From positions 186,001 through 250,000 of the forward strand of contig WJYK01000003.1 of the NCBI GenBank assembly GCA_009668225.1: a stretch of DNA of 64,000 nucleotides. Reading direction: 5' to 3'. The notes under the pieces were generated by a model that saw only the letters and a list, made by a program, of their open reading frames with translations, was not told the origin of the DNA and ran no database searches. The position numbers and the translations under genes were made by a program. The first letter of the stretch is position 1; each line of letters starts with the position of its first letter. Of the stretch, positions 41,961 to 53,202 are shown piece by piece. Source of the DNA: Enterobacteriaceae bacterium RIT693. Lineage in GTDB: Bacteria; Pseudomonadota; Gammaproteobacteria; Enterobacterales; Enterobacteriaceae.

Positions 41961-44594
41961 TTAGCGTGGCAGGGCGGTTCCCCACTGGCGCCACTCTTTC
42001 GGCTCGCTTTCCAGCAGCAGGAAGTGTTTGCCCGTTTCGGCCTTCGGCGAGAGCGGGATCCCCGGTGGGGTGGCAAACGCAATGCCGCCGCGAATAAACT
42101 GGTTAAAGGTCCCGGTTTTGACCACGCCGCCGGTTAAGCCAAAGTCCAGGCTGTAGCCGGAAGCCAGCCAGAATACCGAACTCTCACGCACCAGATGCTG
42201 GTAACGCTTGCTGATGCGCAGGCCAACCATTACGCGATCTGAGAGGTTGCCAAGCGTCATGCCGGTCACCGTACCAACTTCAATCCCTCGGAACAGCACC
42301 GGCGTGCCGATGCTCAGAGAACCGGCTTCCGGCACCTCGAGCACGATGTTCAGGCCGTCGGAATAACGGGAGTCGGTGATTGACGCCTCCTGTAGCTCGA
42401 AATCACGGCGCGGGTTGCCGTTGCCAGGCTCAACGTTGATGTAAGGCTGGAAAATCGTATCAAGATGATCGACGCCCGCCGCCGAGATTTGCGGCGTCAC
42501 AACGGAGAAGCGGGTGCCGCCCCGTGCAAAGGTGGAAACATATTCCGGGTACAGGACCGCCTTCGCCTCAACTTCGTTACGCGACTGCGTCAGGTTCAGC
42601 GATTCAAGCTGACCAATATCGATACCCAGATAGCGGATTGGCATGCCTGCTGAAAGCTTCCCGGCATCAAACGTGTGCAGCGTTATCTGGCTGCCTACCG
42701 CCCGCGCTGCGGTTTCTGAAGCATAAAGTACGCGTTTTTCGCCTTTCACCTGACCCACGCTTGCGCCTGTCATATTGTCAAAGCTGATGGCACCTTTCAG
42801 GGCACGAGAAAGCGGAGAAGCCTGAACGGTAAGCCCGCTGCCGTTAAGCTGCACGCGCGCACCGCCTTCAGCCCAGAACACGGTGTTTGGCGTCAGCAGC
42901 TTGCGGTATTCCGGCTTGATATGGACATCAATATCAAAGTTATTGGCGCGAGGGCGAATGGAGATAATTTCCCCCACCTGGAATTTGCGGTACAGCACCA
43001 CGGAGCCTGTTTGAATATCGGGCAGGCTGGAGGCGGTAAGCGTTAACGTAGTGGTCGGAATGTCGCTCAGGCTGTTTTCAATGGCTTTTTCCATGTTGGC
43101 GTAAAGCGGATAGCTGCTTTTCATCTCGCCTTTGCTGCCCGGTAGCACGCGGATGCCGCCGTTTACCCATTCGCTGGCGCTGGCGCCAAGGAACTCTACG
43201 CCGTCCATACCAAGCTTCACGTCAATGCGGCTGTTAACGACAAACTTGCTGTCGCCCTGCAGCAGGTGGCGATACTGCGGGTCAATGGCAACGGAGAAGG
43301 TGACCCCCTTCGCCGAGAGATTGCGTTCCACCACCTGGCCGATTTGTATTCCGTGCAGAATGATGGGCTGCCCGGCGTCGATGCCGTAGCTCTCCGGCGC
43401 GCTCAGGGAAAGCGTTAACACGTTAGGTTGCTGCAGCGGCGTTTTGTCGCTTGGCACTACGGTAAATTTAGCCTGCGGCTCGCCCTCGCCTGGAACGAGC
43501 TCAAAAGTGCTGCCCGTCAGCAGGCTACTGATGCTCGGATTATCGAGCGAGATTTTAGGGCTGCGTAGCTCGATACGCGTTCCGCTGCGCATCAGGCTAA
43601 CAACGCCTGGATCAACGGTCATTTCACCGGTTACCGCCCCACCGGGATTCAGGTTCAACTTGGTCAGAGAGCCGACTTCCAGCCCCTGATACATCAGTTT
43701 CGTCGACCCTGCCTTCAGGCCATCACCGCTTGGGAGATCGAGATTAATGATGACGCCACGCTGGCTGTGGGCCAGGTCTTCATACAGACCAAACTCATCA
43801 TCGGCTTTCGCTGGCTCAGAGTTGTCAGGGGAGTCAAAAGCGATGGCTCCGTTCACTAACGCTGCCAGGCTTTCAAGCTGAACTTTGGCCCCGCTCAGGC
43901 CTACATCCGCCTTAACGCCGGATACGTTCCAGAAGCGGCTACCTTTTTTCACCAGGTTCGTGAAGCGACGATCGATAAGTACGTCGACGGTAACGCCCTG
44001 TTTGTTCTGGTTGATGGCGTAGTCATATACGCGGCCAACCGGAATTTTACGGAAATAGACCAGCGAACCGCTGTTCAGCGAACCCAGGTCTGGTGCATGC
44101 AGGTGAATCATTAGTTCACCGTTATCAAGCCGATATTTAGGCTGGGTATCGAGCGCGGTGAAGTGGTCGCGCGGCTCGCCTTTACCCGGCATCATGCCGA
44201 TATAGTTACCGCCAACCAGCGCATCAAGCCCTGACACCCCGGCAAGCGAAGCCTTTGGCGTAACCAGCCAGAACTGCGTGTCTTCACGCAAAGCGTCCTT
44301 CATGTCGCTTTTGATGCTGACTTTGACTTCAATTTTACGCAGGTCATCGCTCAGGCTAATGTTCTGCACGGTACCGACTTCAACCCCCTGGTAGCGCACG
44401 GGCGTGCGGCCGGCAACGATACCGTCGGCAGAGATAAAGTCGATGGTAACGGTGTTGCCCCGCTCCTGATAAGTCGTCCAGATCAGCCAGCCGGCGATCA
44501 GCAACGCAATAATAGGTAACAACCAGAAAGGAGAGATCCGGCGTTTCGTTTTAATTCGCGCCTCAGTCGGTGAAGCGGGCGTTTCCTGACTCAT
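41961..44594 (-). CDS. letB: LetB (YebT), periplasm-spanning MCE lipid-transport tunnel
   Basis: LetB (877 residues, exactly the E. coli length) has one N-terminal membrane helix (about 22-42, [20 protein letters not shown]) and then seven tandem MCE domains, each marked by a [11 protein letters not shown]-, [11 protein letters not shown]-, [10 protein letters not shown]- or [11 protein letters not shown]-like strand. Stacked hexameric rings form a tunnel for phospholipids between the membranes. The start at 44594 ([19 protein letters not shown]) lies 32 bases inside the end of letA, so the genes overlap and are coupled. Confidence 0.97.
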   Translation of the reverse strand: MSQETPASPTEARIKTKRRISPFWLLPIIALLIAGWLIWTTYQERGNTVTIDFISADGIVAGRTPVRYQGVEVGTVQNISLSDDLRKIEVKVSIKSDMKDALREDTQFWLVTPKASLAGVSGLDALVGGNYIGMMPGKGEPRDHFTALDTQPKYRLDNGELMIHLHAPDLGSLNSGSLVYFRKIPVGRVYDYAINQNKQGVTVDVLIDRRFTNLVKKGSRFWNVSGVKADVGLSGAKVQLESLAALVNGAIAFDSPDNSEPAKADDEFGLYEDLAHSQRGVIINLDLPSGDGLKAGSTKLMYQGLEVGSLTKLNLNPGGAVTGEMTVDPGVVSLMRSGTRIELRSPKISLDNPSISSLLTGSTFELVPGEGEPQAKFTVVPSDKTPLQQPNVLTLSLSAPESYGIDAGQPIILHGIQIGQVVERNLSAKGVTFSVAIDPQYRHLLQGDSKFVVNSRIDVKLGMDGVEFLGASASEWVNGGIRVLPGSKGEMKSSYPLYANMEKAIENSLSDIPTTTLTLTASSLPDIQTGSVVLYRKFQVGEIISIRPRANNFDIDVHIKPEYRKLLTPNTVFWAEGGARVQLNGSGLTVQASPLSRALKGAISFDNMTGASVGQVKGEKRVLYASETAARAVGSQITLHTFDAGKLSAGMPIRYLGIDIGQLESLNLTQSRNEVEAKAVLYPEYVSTFARGGTRFSVVTPQISAAGVDHLDTIFQPYINVEPGNGNPRRDFELQEASITDSRYSDGLNIVLEVPEAGSLSIGTPVLFRGIEVGTVTGMTLGNLSDRVMVGLRISKRYQHLVRESSVFWLASGYSLDFGLTGGVVKTGTFNQFIRGGIAFATPPGIPLSPKAETGKHFLLLESEPKEWRQWGTALPR

Positions 44595-45849
44595 GTGCGT
44601 CCCAAAGTAGTCGGCTATCCAGCCATTCGACGGCAAGAATAGTTAATATAACCGCCGCGCCAAAAAATACCGCGGCGGGCCCCATCGTAAAAGCTAACAG
44701 CTGGTCACGGTTAACCAGTGACATCATCAATGCAATGACAAACAGATCGAGCATAGACCAGCGGCCAATCCAGGTGACAAAGCGCAGCAGCAAAATACGG
44801 GTTCTTAGTCCCTGCTGGCATTTGAAATGAATACTGATAAGCAGCGTAATCAATACAATAACTTTAGTAAACGGCACCAGGATACTGGCAATGAATACCA
44901 CGGCGGCAACGGCAATGTTGCTGTGTGCGAGAGAGATAATGCCCGACATAATGGTGTCTTCTTGCCGTGCGCCATTCACGTAAATAATAGAAATAGGCAG
45001 CAGGTTAGCCGGGAGCAGGAACACCAGCGAGGCAATCAGCGCCGCCCAGGATTTTTGTAAGCTTTGCTTACGGCGATGGTGCAGCGGTACATGGCAACGT
45101 GGGCAGCGGCCCCGATCGTCGGGAACACCGGTGAAATGACAGCCCAGGCAAACCCGCAGCTGCGCGTTGAAGGCGCGCGGAGGGCGCTGTGGATAAAAAC
45201 GTTCCCACAGCTGCTCAATATTGAGATGGATCATGGTCAACAGGCTCAGAACCACCAGCGCAATAAAGGCGACGAGGCCCGGGCCTGGCTGTATAAAGGC
45301 ATACTCCCGGACTTTGATGCAGGCCACGCCGATACCCACCAGGTAGATATCCAGCATTACCCATTCTTTGAGCTTATCCAGCATCAGCAGCACCGGGCGC
45401 AGATTCATACCGAGAATATTGCCAAAATAGAGGTAAGCAATCGCCGCGACCAGCGTCGCAGGAGCCCCTACAACGCAGAAAAGCACCACTGCGGCAGTAA
45501 GCACATCCCCCTGGCTTGCCATCTGCCAAATCCCTTGCATGACGTTGGCGTCAATACGCGAGCCGAGCAGGTAAATCCTCAGTAAGGGATCGGCGAAGGC
45601 GACCGGCATCAGTAGCAGCATCGCAATAGCCATCGCCCCCAGGCGCGTTAGTGACCAGTCGCGGCCATGGTGTACCCTGGCCTCACAACAAGGGCAATAG
45701 GCACTTTGTGTTGATTTGACCGGCGGCAGCGAGAAAAGGGTATCGCATTGGGGACAACGCTGATAACGTGCCTGGGGCAGGACCTGACTGATGGCGTGTA
45801 TTTTCATGGTGCGTCGTAAGCCGGGAGCGTTGTTATCTGAATTATTCAT
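44563..45849 (-). CDS. letA: LetA (YebS), PqiA-type inner-membrane partner of LetB
   Basis: LetA (428 residues) has two PqiA modules, each opening with a zinc-ribbon-like four-Cys unit (CPQCDTLF ... CPCCEAR at about 38-65, and CLGCHFTG ... CPRCHVPL at about 230-255) followed by about four membrane helices. It is thought to move lipids into or out of the LetB tunnel. It is divergent from msrC. Confidence 0.96.
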   Translation of the reverse strand: MNNSDNNAPGLRRTMKIHAISQVLPQARYQRCPQCDTLFSLPPVKSTQSAYCPCCEARVHHGRDWSLTRLGAMAIAMLLLMPVAFADPLLRIYLLGSRIDANVMQGIWQMASQGDVLTAAVVLFCVVGAPATLVAAIAYLYFGNILGMNLRPVLLMLDKLKEWVMLDIYLVGIGVACIKVREYAFIQPGPGLVAFIALVVLSLLTMIHLNIEQLWERFYPQRPPRAFNAQLRVCLGCHFTGVPDDRGRCPRCHVPLHHRRKQSLQKSWAALIASLVFLLPANLLPISIIYVNGARQEDTIMSGIISLAHSNIAVAAVVFIASILVPFTKVIVLITLLISIHFKCQQGLRTRILLLRFVTWIGRWSMLDLFVIALMMSLVNRDQLLAFTMGPAAVFFGAAVILTILAVEWLDSRLLWDAHESGNARFTD

Positions 45850-45953
45850 TTAGCCTATCGTAATTCATAAAATGATACACCTTGTGGCACAGCGCATTTA
45901 ATGCTTATTTTAGTATGCTACGAAGTAAAGTAAGACAACATGACGGTTATTTA

Positions 45954-46442
45954 ATGAACAAAGAACAATTTTACGCGGATCTAAACCGCGATTTTAGTGC
46001 GTTAATGGCAGGTGAAACCAGCTTCCTTGCAACACTCGCGAATACCAGTGCTTTGTTGTTTGAACGCCTGGACGGTGTTAACTGGGCGGGATTCTACCTC
46101 CTTGAGGCACAGACGCTAGTGCTGGGACCCTTCCAGGGCAAAATCGCGTGCGTGCGTATCCCCGTGGGCAAAGGCGTATGCGGTACGGCTGTCGCCACCG
46201 CGTCAGTTCAGCGTGTCGAAGATGTACATGCCTTTGACGGCCACATCGCCTGCGATGCGGCGAGTAATTCTGAAATTGTGCTGCCGTTAGCGGTAAATGG
46301 CCAGGTTATCGGCGTGCTTGATATTGACAGCACCGAGTACGGTCGTTTTTCAGAAGAAGACGAAATCGGTTTAAAAACCCTGGTTTCGCGGCTTTCAGAG
46401 GTGCTTGGCGGCACTGATTTTAAAAAATTCTTCCCTCGATAG
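45954..46442 (+). CDS. msrC: Free methionine-(R)-sulfoxide reductase
   Basis: MsrC (162 residues) is a GAF-domain enzyme that reduces free methionine-R-sulfoxide. The three redox Cys are in GKIACVRIPVGKGVCGTA and HIACDAASNSEIVLPL. The start at 45954 (MNKEQFYADLNRDFSALMAG) matches E. coli; the upstream frame extension is rejected. It is the second methionine-sulfoxide reductase of the window, acting on the free amino acid in the cytoplasm. Confidence 0.95.
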   Translation: MNKEQFYADLNRDFSALMAGETSFLATLANTSALLFERLDGVNWAGFYLLEAQTLVLGPFQGKIACVRIPVGKGVCGTAVATASVQRVEDVHAFDGHIACDAASNSEIVLPLAVNGQVIGVLDIDSTEYGRFSEEDEIGLKTLVSRLSEVLGGTDFKKFFPR

Positions 46443-46546
46443 CATGATAAGCAACGGATAACGTGGCATTTAGCGATGGCGTCATTATAATGTCGCCTGT
46501 TCATGCCTGCGGCTTATTGGCAATTCCGTTGTAATCAGGAAATTTC

Positions 46547-47233
46547 ATGGAAAATCAACCTAAGTTGAATAGCAGTAAAGAAGTTATCGCATTTTTGGCC
46601 GAGCGTTTTCCACGCTGTTTTAGTGCTGAAGGTGAAGCTCGTCCGTTGAAGATTGGTATCTTCCAGGATTTAGTCTCCCGCGTTGAAGGCGAAATGAGCC
46701 TCAGCAAAACTCAGCTTCGTTCGGCATTACGTCTTTATACTTCAAGCTGGCGTTACCTGTACGGCATCAAAGCTGGCGCGACTCGCGTTGATCTTGATGG
46801 TAATCCGTGCGGTGAGCTGGACGAACAGCATGTAGAACATGCTCGCCAGCAGCTTGAGGAAGCAAAAGCTCGAGTGCAGGCGCAACGCGCTGAACAGCAG
46901 GCGAAAAAACGTGAAGCTGCCGCCGCCGCCGCTGGCGTAACGGAAGAGGCGCCACGTCGCGAACGTAAACCTCGCCCGGCAGCTACACCACGTCGTAAAG
47001 AAGGGGCAGAGCGCAAACCTCGCGCAGAAAAGCCGGCACCTAAGGCTCCTCGTGAAGAGCGCCGTACACCGGTGACCGATATTGCAGCTCTGCAGGTTGG
47101 ACAGGCCATTAAAGTCAAAGCGGGTAACAACGCAATGGATGCTACCGTATTGGAAATTACCAAAGATGGCGTCCGTGTACAGCTGACTTCTGGTATGGCA
47201 ATGATCGTACGCGCAGAACACTTGCAGTTCTGA
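46547..47233 (+). CDS. proQ: RNA chaperone ProQ
   Basis: ProQ (228 residues; 232 in E. coli) is a global RNA-binding protein that stabilises sRNAs and mRNA 3' ends. It has the N-terminal FinO-like domain (about 5-115, [20 protein letters not shown]), a charged linker rich in Lys, Arg, Ala and Pro (about 115-180) and a C-terminal Tudor-like domain ([20 protein letters not shown], about 182-228). prc starts 20 bases later, the proQ-prc order of E. coli. Confidence 0.97.
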   Translation: MENQPKLNSSKEVIAFLAERFPRCFSAEGEARPLKIGIFQDLVSRVEGEMSLSKTQLRSALRLYTSSWRYLYGIKAGATRVDLDGNPCGELDEQHVEHARQQLEEAKARVQAQRAEQQAKKREAAAAAAGVTEEAPRRERKPRPAATPRRKEGAERKPRAEKPAPKAPREERRTPVTDIAALQVGQAIKVKAGNNAMDATVLEITKDGVRVQLTSGMAMIVRAEHLQF

Positions 47234-47253
47234 AACGGAGGCCTGACTCAGGC

Positions 47254-49302
47254 ATGAACAAACTCTTTAAGCTTACGGCTATCGCCAGCCTGCTGTTCAT
47301 GGCAGGCAGTGCCCTGGCCCTGGACAACATTACCCGTGCTGACCAAATTCCGCAGTTAAAGGAAGAGGCTCAGCACGCAACGGTGAGTGAACGTGTAACC
47401 TCTCGTTTTACGCGTTCTCATTACCGCCAGTTCGATTTGGATGCCAACTTCTCGGCAAAAATCTTCGATCGTTATCTGAATCTGCTGGACTACAGCCATA
47501 ACGTGCTGCTGGCAAGCGACGTCGCACAATTTGCCGCGAAGAAAGGGCAGATTGGCGATGAGCTGCGGTCTGGCAAGCTCGACGTATTTTATGATTTATA
47601 CAACCTGGGCCAGAAGCGCCGTTTTGAGCGCTATCAGTATGCGCTGAAGGTGCTGGCGAAGCCGATGGACTTCACCGGCAACGACACGATTAATCTGGAT
47701 CGCAGCAAGTCACCGTGGCCGACAGGCGTCGAAGAGTTGGATAAACTCTGGGATGCAAAAGTGAAGTACGACGAGTTAAGCCTGAAGCTGGCCGGTAAAA
47801 CCGAGCAGGAAATTCGCGAAACGCTGACTAAACGCTATCAGTTTGCTATTCGTCGTTTGACGCAAAGCAACAGCGAAGACGTGTTTTCGCTGGCGATGAC
47901 GGCGTTTGCTCATGAGATAGACCCGCACACCAATTATCTCTCCCCGCGCAGTACCGAACAGTTCAACACCGAAATGAGCCTTTCTTTAGAAGGGATCGGT
48001 GCGGTACTGCAAATGGATGATGATTACACCTTGATTAACTCCATGGTAGCCGGTGGCCCGGCGGCGAAAAGCAAAGCCATTACCGTAGGTGACCGAATTG
48101 TTGGCGTAGGCCAGACGGGCAAGCCAATGGTTGATGTTATTGGCTGGCGTCTGGACGATGTTGTGGCGCTGATTAAAGGGCCGAAAGGCAGCAAAGTGCG
48201 CCTTGAGATCCTGCCTGCGGGCAAAGGCACTAAAACGCGTACCGTTACGCTAACCCGCGAGCGCATTCGTCTTGAAGACCGCGCGGTCAAAATGTCTGTG
48301 AAAACAGTCGGCAAAGAAAAGGTCGGCGTGCTGGATATTCCTGGCTTCTATGTTGGCCTCACCGATGACGTGAAGGTTCAGCTGCAGAAACTGGAAAAAC
48401 AGAACGTTAAAAGCGTGATTATCGACCTTCGCTCTAACGGCGGCGGTGCACTGACGGAAGCGGTATCGCTGTCCGGTCTGTTTATCCCAAGCGGTCCGGT
48501 CGTCCAGGTGCGTGACAACAACGGTAAAGTCCGTGAAGATAGCGACACCGATGGGGTGGTCTATTACAAAGGACCGCTGGTGGTGCTCGTTGACCGCTTC
48601 AGCGCCTCAGCATCTGAAATCTTTGCTGCGGCAATGCAGGACTATGGCCGCGCGCTGATTGTCGGTGAACCGACCTTCGGTAAAGGTACGGTTCAACAGT
48701 ACCGTTCGCTGAACCGTATATACGATCAGATGCTGCGCCCGGAATGGCCTGCTCTGGGGTCGGTTCAGTACACCATCCAGAAGTTCTACCGCATCAACGG
48801 CGGCAGTACGCAGCGTAAAGGTGTGACCCCGGACATCATGATGCCTACCGGTACCGAGCAAACCGAGACCGGCGAAAAGTTTGAAGACAACGCGCTACCC
48901 TGGGACAGCATCAACGCGGCAACCTACGTGAAGACCGGTGATTTAACGCCGTTCGAACCAGAATTGTTGAAGCTGCATCAGGATCGTATCGTGAAAGATC
49001 CGGAGTTCCAGTACATCATGAAGGACATTGCTCGCTTCAATGCCCTGAAGGAAAAGCGTAACGCTGTCTCTCTTAATTACGCCCAGCGCGAAAAAGAGAA
49101 CCTGGAAGACGACGCCACGCGCCTGGCCCGAATCAACGACCGCTTCAAGCGTGAAGGCAAAGCGCCGATTAAGAAACTCGACGATCTGCCGAAGGATTAC
49201 CAGGAGCCCGATCCGTATCTTGATGAAACGGTTCATATCGCTATCGATCTTGCCGGAATGGAGCAGGGGAGACCGGCGGAGCAGCCGGCTCCGGCGAAAT
49301 AA
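47254..49302 (+). CDS. prc: Tail-specific periplasmic protease Prc (Tsp)
   Basis: Prc (682 residues, as in E. coli) degrades periplasmic proteins with nonpolar C-termini, processes PBP3, and with NlpI degrades MepM. The signal peptide ends at ALA (about 22). A PDZ domain (about 235-325, GIGAVLQMDDDYTLINSMVA) precedes the S41 catalytic domain with Ser in RFSASASEIFAA and Lys in EPTFGKGTVQQ. Two of its known targets have relatives here: MepM and the FtsI-like transpeptidase. Confidence 0.97.
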   Translation: MNKLFKLTAIASLLFMAGSALALDNITRADQIPQLKEEAQHATVSERVTSRFTRSHYRQFDLDANFSAKIFDRYLNLLDYSHNVLLASDVAQFAAKKGQIGDELRSGKLDVFYDLYNLGQKRRFERYQYALKVLAKPMDFTGNDTINLDRSKSPWPTGVEELDKLWDAKVKYDELSLKLAGKTEQEIRETLTKRYQFAIRRLTQSNSEDVFSLAMTAFAHEIDPHTNYLSPRSTEQFNTEMSLSLEGIGAVLQMDDDYTLINSMVAGGPAAKSKAITVGDRIVGVGQTGKPMVDVIGWRLDDVVALIKGPKGSKVRLEILPAGKGTKTRTVTLTRERIRLEDRAVKMSVKTVGKEKVGVLDIPGFYVGLTDDVKVQLQKLEKQNVKSVIIDLRSNGGGALTEAVSLSGLFIPSGPVVQVRDNNGKVREDSDTDGVVYYKGPLVVLVDRFSASASEIFAAAMQDYGRALIVGEPTFGKGTVQQYRSLNRIYDQMLRPEWPALGSVQYTIQKFYRINGGSTQRKGVTPDIMMPTGTEQTETGEKFEDNALPWDSINAATYVKTGDLTPFEPELLKLHQDRIVKDPEFQYIMKDIARFNALKEKRNAVSLNYAQREKENLEDDATRLARINDRFKREGKAPIKKLDDLPKDYQEPDPYLDETVHIAIDLAGMEQGRPAEQPAPAK

Positions 49303-49311
49303 CTCTCCCGG

Positions 49312-49341
49312 ATGGGCACCCGAAACGGTGCCCATTTTTTT
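49312..49341 (+). terminator. Rho-independent terminator after prc
   Basis: ATGGGCACC pairs with GGTGCCCAT around a 6-base loop, followed by six T residues. Confidence 0.85.
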
Positions 49342-49379
49342 ACCTGTCTCCAGCGATGTAAGACAAATGCATACAAAAT

Positions 49380-49394
49380 GTAAAGTTATGTATT
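49380..49394. promoter_or_regulatory. Candidate CpxR box upstream of htpX
   Basis: GTAAA-GTTAT-GTATT resembles the CpxR consensus GTAAA-N5-GTAAA (8 of 10), about 100 bases before htpX, a known CpxR target in E. coli. Confidence 0.45.
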
Positions 49395-49496
49395 ATTAAT
49401 CACTTGGCGGCGTCAGATGCTTGAAAATAGGCGGCGCGCCCCTACGATGTTGTGGAGCGCAAAGAGCGTGTTTTTAACCGAGGTAAAAAGAAAATT

Positions 49497-50378
49497 ATGA
49501 TGCGTATCGGGCTTTTCCTGCTGACCAACCTTGCGGTAATGGTCGTTTTCGGGCTGGTGCTAAGCCTGACGGGGATCCAGTCAAGCAGCGTTCAGGGTCT
49601 GATGATCATGGCGGTGCTGTTTGGCTTTGGCGGCTCAATTATTTCCCTGCTGATGTCAAAATGGATGGCGTTACGTTCAGTAGGCGGCGAGGTGATTGAG
49701 CAGCCTCGTAACGAAACTGAGCGCTGGTTGATTGAAACCGTGCGCCAGCAGTCACAGCAGGCGGGCATCGCTATGCCACAGGTCGCGATTTACCACGCAC
49801 CAGACATCAATGCTTTCGCCACCGGAGCACGCCGCAACGCTTCTCTGGTCGCAGTGAGTACGGGTCTGCTGCAGAATATGAGTCGTGATGAAGCAGAAGC
49901 GGTTATCGCCCACGAAATTAGCCATATCGCCAACGGTGACATGGTGACCATGACCCTGATTCAGGGGGTAGTGAACACCTTTGTTATCTTCATTTCCCGT
50001 ATCATCGCTCAGGTGGCTTCCGGCTTCCTGTCCGGGAACCGTGATGATAACGAAAGCAGCAATGGCAACCCGCTGATTTACTTTGCGGTGGCTACGGTAC
50101 TGGAGCTGGTGTTTGGTATTCTTGCCAGCATCATCACCATGTGGTTCTCTCGTCATCGTGAATTCCACGCTGACGCCGGTTCAGCGAAGCTTGTTGGCCG
50201 TGAGAAGATGATTGCTGCGCTGCAGCGTCTGAAAACCAGCTATGAGCCACAGGAAGCCAGCAGCATGATGGCGTTTTGCATCAACGGTAAGGCAAAATCA
50301 ATGAGCGAGCTGTTCATGACGCACCCGCCGCTGGACAAACGTATTGAAGCGCTGCGCAGCGGCGAATACCTGAAATAA
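49497..50378 (+). CDS. htpX: Membrane zinc protease HtpX
   Basis: HtpX (293 residues) is an inner-membrane M48 metalloprotease that works with FtsH in membrane protein quality control. It has two N-terminal helices (about 4-25 and 32-52), the zinc motif [13 protein letters not shown] (about 136-148), two further hydrophobic segments, and the third ligand in [16 protein letters not shown]. The start at 49497 ([19 protein letters not shown]) is the family start. Confidence 0.97.
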   Translation: MMRIGLFLLTNLAVMVVFGLVLSLTGIQSSSVQGLMIMAVLFGFGGSIISLLMSKWMALRSVGGEVIEQPRNETERWLIETVRQQSQQAGIAMPQVAIYHAPDINAFATGARRNASLVAVSTGLLQNMSRDEAEAVIAHEISHIANGDMVTMTLIQGVVNTFVIFISRIIAQVASGFLSGNRDDNESSNGNPLIYFAVATVLELVFGILASIITMWFSRHREFHADAGSAKLVGREKMIAALQRLKTSYEPQEASSMMAFCINGKAKSMSELFMTHPPLDKRIEALRSGEYLK

Positions 50379-50397
50379 ACGAAGTATTGAAGCAAAA

Positions 50398-50425
50398 AGC
50401 GTGCCCTGAGCGGCACGCTTTTTTT
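50398..50425. terminator. Terminator between htpX and yebQ
   Basis: AGCGTGCC pairs with GGCACGCT around a 6-base loop. It is followed by seven T residues, with an A tract on the other side. Confidence 0.8.
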
Positions 50426-51797
50426 ATGCCTGCGTGCGGGGTTGAGACATTCGCAATCCGCTGACGATGGCGGCAATGGTGGCAAAAATACCCGCCAGCA
50501 CCAGCGAAGCGTGAGTGCCGCCGGTGGTAAACAGGTTGAACATAAGCGCCACCAGCGCCGCGCCGCAGCTCTGGCCAAGCAGGCGCGCGGTGCCCAGCAT
50601 TCCGCTGGCTCCGCCGCTGCGGTGACGAGGAGCTGAAGAGATAATGGTGTGGTTGTTAGGCGACTGGAACAGGCCAAAACCCGCCCCGCAAAGCACCATG
50701 CGCCAGATGATATCGATATCGGACGGATTATGCGGCAGCAGCGCCAGGGCGAATAATCCGCAAGCCATAACGGCCAGCCCCACGGCGCCCATCAGACCGG
50801 CATGAACCCGTTCAATAAGGTAGCCCGCAAGCGGCGCCATCACCATCGTGGCCAGCGGCCATGGCGTTAGCAACAGTCCGGTTTCAACTTCACTACGCCC
50901 CAGCACGGTTTGCATAAAAAAGGGCAGGGAGACCAGCGCCAGCATCTGGGCGGCAAACGAACATATTGAGGTGCCAATGGACAGCGAAAAAATCGGGATC
51001 CTCAGCAGGTCAACCGGCAGAAGCGGGAACGGAAGGCGCAGCTGACGGCGAATAAAGAAATAGCCAATCACCACCAGCGCGAGCAGCTCGCCAATAATGA
51101 CTGAGCCAGGCTGTCCCTGCGAAAAGCCGCTGATGGCCGAAATCAGCAGGCCGAAGGTCAGGGCGTTCATTACTGCGCTCGGAATGTCAAAGCGCTGACC
51201 CTGAGATTTCTGCTGATTCGGCGGCAAATAGCGCAGGGCCAAAACCAGCGAAACAATGCCAATCGGCACGTTGATTAAAAACAGCCACTGCCATGACGCG
51301 ACAGAAAGAATGGCGGCGGCAACCGTAGGGCCCGCCGCTGATGACACCGCAACAATAAACGAATTAACGCCCATACCGCGGCCAAGAAAACGCTGAGGGT
51401 AAATAAGGCGAATCAGCGCGGTGTTGACACTCATCAACGCTGCCCCTCCAAACCCTTGCAGTACACGGGCAAATGTCAGCATTGGCAGAGACGTTGAAAC
51501 TGCGCAAAACAGTGATGTCAGGCAGAACAGCACCAGGCCGCTCTGATAGATACGGCGGTAGCCAAAAATATCGCCAAGGAAGGAGAGTGACAGAAGCGAG
51601 ACAATAATAGCAATCTGGTAGGCGTTAACGACCCAGATGGATTCCGCCGGGCTGGCATTTAAATCGTGAGCTATGGTCGGCAGGGCGACGTTAGCGATAG
51701 CGCCGTCCAAAACGGCCATCATTATCCCGAGCGCAATGGTAAAAATGGCGCCATAACGTTGGGGCGTAGGTAAGCCGTCGGACACTAATTTATCCAT
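50424..51797 (-). CDS. yebQ: MFS transporter YebQ (DHA2-like)
   Basis: A 457-residue drug:H+ antiporter-like protein with about 14 helices, the same length as E. coli YebQ. The family segments are MAVLDGAIANVALPTIAHDL, WVVNAYQIA, GDIFGYRRIYQ and the motif C-like GPTVAAAILSVASWQWLFLI. The substrate is unknown. It is divergent from kdgR, as in E. coli, with 175 bases between. Confidence 0.93.
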   Translation of the reverse strand: MDKLVSDGLPTPQRYGAIFTIALGIMMAVLDGAIANVALPTIAHDLNASPAESIWVVNAYQIAIIVSLLSLSFLGDIFGYRRIYQSGLVLFCLTSLFCAVSTSLPMLTFARVLQGFGGAALMSVNTALIRLIYPQRFLGRGMGVNSFIVAVSSAAGPTVAAAILSVASWQWLFLINVPIGIVSLVLALRYLPPNQQKSQGQRFDIPSAVMNALTFGLLISAISGFSQGQPGSVIIGELLALVVIGYFFIRRQLRLPFPLLPVDLLRIPIFSLSIGTSICSFAAQMLALVSLPFFMQTVLGRSEVETGLLLTPWPLATMVMAPLAGYLIERVHAGLMGAVGLAVMACGLFALALLPHNPSDIDIIWRMVLCGAGFGLFQSPNNHTIISSAPRHRSGGASGMLGTARLLGQSCGAALVALMFNLFTTGGTHASLVLAGIFATIAAIVSGLRMSQPRTQA

Positions 51798-51972
51798 ACT
51801 TTAAATTTGCTGTGCGAAGTCGTTAGGAGGGTAATGATTTTATCATTAAACAATCTCCGGGATGCCGCAGATTTGTAACGAATCAGCAGGCTTCGATTGC
51901 GGCACAGGCGGCGCATCCATATACTAAAAAACGGTTCCAATTTTTATAAAACAATGACGCCCGAGGTGATGA

Positions 51973-52764
51973 ATGGCACTTGCAGACCCCGATAAGCAGC
52001 CCGACTCCGTTTCTTCCGTGCTGAAAGTCTTCGGTATCTTACAGGCGCTTGGCGAAGAGAAAGAAATAGGGATCACCGAACTGTCTCAGCGTGTGATGAT
52101 GTCAAAAAGCACCGTCTATCGCTTCCTGCAAACCATGAAATCGCTGGGCTACGTGGCGCAGGAGGAAGAGTCAGAAAAATACTCGCTTACGCTGAAACTC
52201 TTTGAGCTCGGCAGCGGTGCTTTACAGAATGTTGATCTTATCCGCAGCGCGGATGTGCAGATGCGCGAGCTTTCCCGTCTGACGAAAGAGGCAATTCATC
52301 TCGGCGCGTTGGACGAAAGCAGTATTGTTTATATTCATAAAATCGACTCACTCTATAATTTACGGATGTACTCCCGTGTCGGGCGTCGAAATCCGTTATA
52401 CAGCACGGCAATTGGTAAGGTTCTGCTGGCGTGGCGCGAGCGTGCAGAGGTTCTTGAGATCCTCTCTGATGTTGAATACGTTAGCAGCACCGAGCGGACG
52501 ATATGCAGCACGGATGAATTATTGCCAGCGCTGGATTGTGTACGTGAGCAGGGCTTTGGTGAGGACAATGAAGAGCAGGAAGAAGGTATTCGCTGCGTAG
52601 CGGTGCCGGTATTCGATCGTTTTGGCGTGGTTGTTGCCGGGATGAGCATCTCTTTTCCAACCCTACGCTACACTGAAGAGGGGCTGGCAGAATACGTGAA
52701 CATTCTTCATCAAGCGGCCCGCACGCTCTCCCGGCAGATGGGTTATAACCACTATCCTTTCTAG
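51973..52764 (+). CDS. kdgR: KdgR transcriptional repressor (IclR family)
   Basis: KdgR (263 residues) represses genes for uptake and breakdown of 2-keto-3-deoxygluconate and pectin products, including eda in E. coli. It has an N-terminal winged helix-turn-helix (EIGITELSQRVMMSKSTVYR, about 37-56) and a C-terminal IclR effector domain (AIHLGALDESSIVYIHKIDS onward). Its inducer is the sugar acid formed just before Eda, which ties it to the eda gene in this window. Confidence 0.96.
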   Translation: MALADPDKQPDSVSSVLKVFGILQALGEEKEIGITELSQRVMMSKSTVYRFLQTMKSLGYVAQEEESEKYSLTLKLFELGSGALQNVDLIRSADVQMRELSRLTKEAIHLGALDESSIVYIHKIDSLYNLRMYSRVGRRNPLYSTAIGKVLLAWRERAEVLEILSDVEYVSSTERTICSTDELLPALDCVREQGFGEDNEEQEEGIRCVAVPVFDRFGVVVAGMSISFPTLRYTEEGLAEYVNILHQAARTLSRQMGYNHYPF

Positions 52765-52803
52765 CGGGGTGGCCTGTCGCGCGTCGCCCGCGGCCGGAGA
52801 AAA

Positions 52804-53043
52804 TTAGCCGTTATCAATCGGCGTATCGATTTTTCGCAGTAACGGGCAGTTGGTCAGGCCGATAATCCCGCTGTCGGTATGAATAAACTGCGCAGTAACG
52901 GTATTACGCGCCGTCAGATATTTACATTGCAGCCCCAGCCCTGCAGCATTTTCGTTGCTGCCAATAAGTACACTGTATCCGGAGAGCAACAGGCCAATCC
53001 AGATGATGGCGATAACAACAACCGTACGGACAATCAAACGCAT
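52804..53043 (-). CDS. yobH: YobH, small membrane or exported protein
   Basis: A 79-residue protein matching E. coli YobH: a hydrophobic N-terminus (MRLIVRTVVVIAIIWIGLLL) followed by SGYSVLIGSNENAAGLGLQC and a TNCPLLRK segment near the end. Two Cys are conserved. The start at 53043 gives the E. coli length. Function unknown; it neighbours mgrB as in relatives. Confidence 0.9.
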   Translation of the reverse strand: MRLIVRTVVVIAIIWIGLLLSGYSVLIGSNENAAGLGLQCKYLTARNTVTAQFIHTDSGIIGLTNCPLLRKIDTPIDNG

Positions 53044-53202
53044 ATCTACCTCATACCTCACATAATCTCTTTATCAAGCATACCTTTAATAGTTAACGGC
53101 ACAATCTGATGATTCTGAAATAAAAAAGCAGGAATCGTTACTTATGGTTTAGTTGGATAGTGTTAAATTAGCGAAATTCTATGGTCAAGAGGTGGCATTG
53201 TA

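Noticed and set aside
53146-53166. PhoP box before mgrB
   Set aside because: Only one good hexamer (GGTTTA) is seen and the second half does not fall at the required 11-bp step, so it is mentioned under mgrB but not listed as a site.
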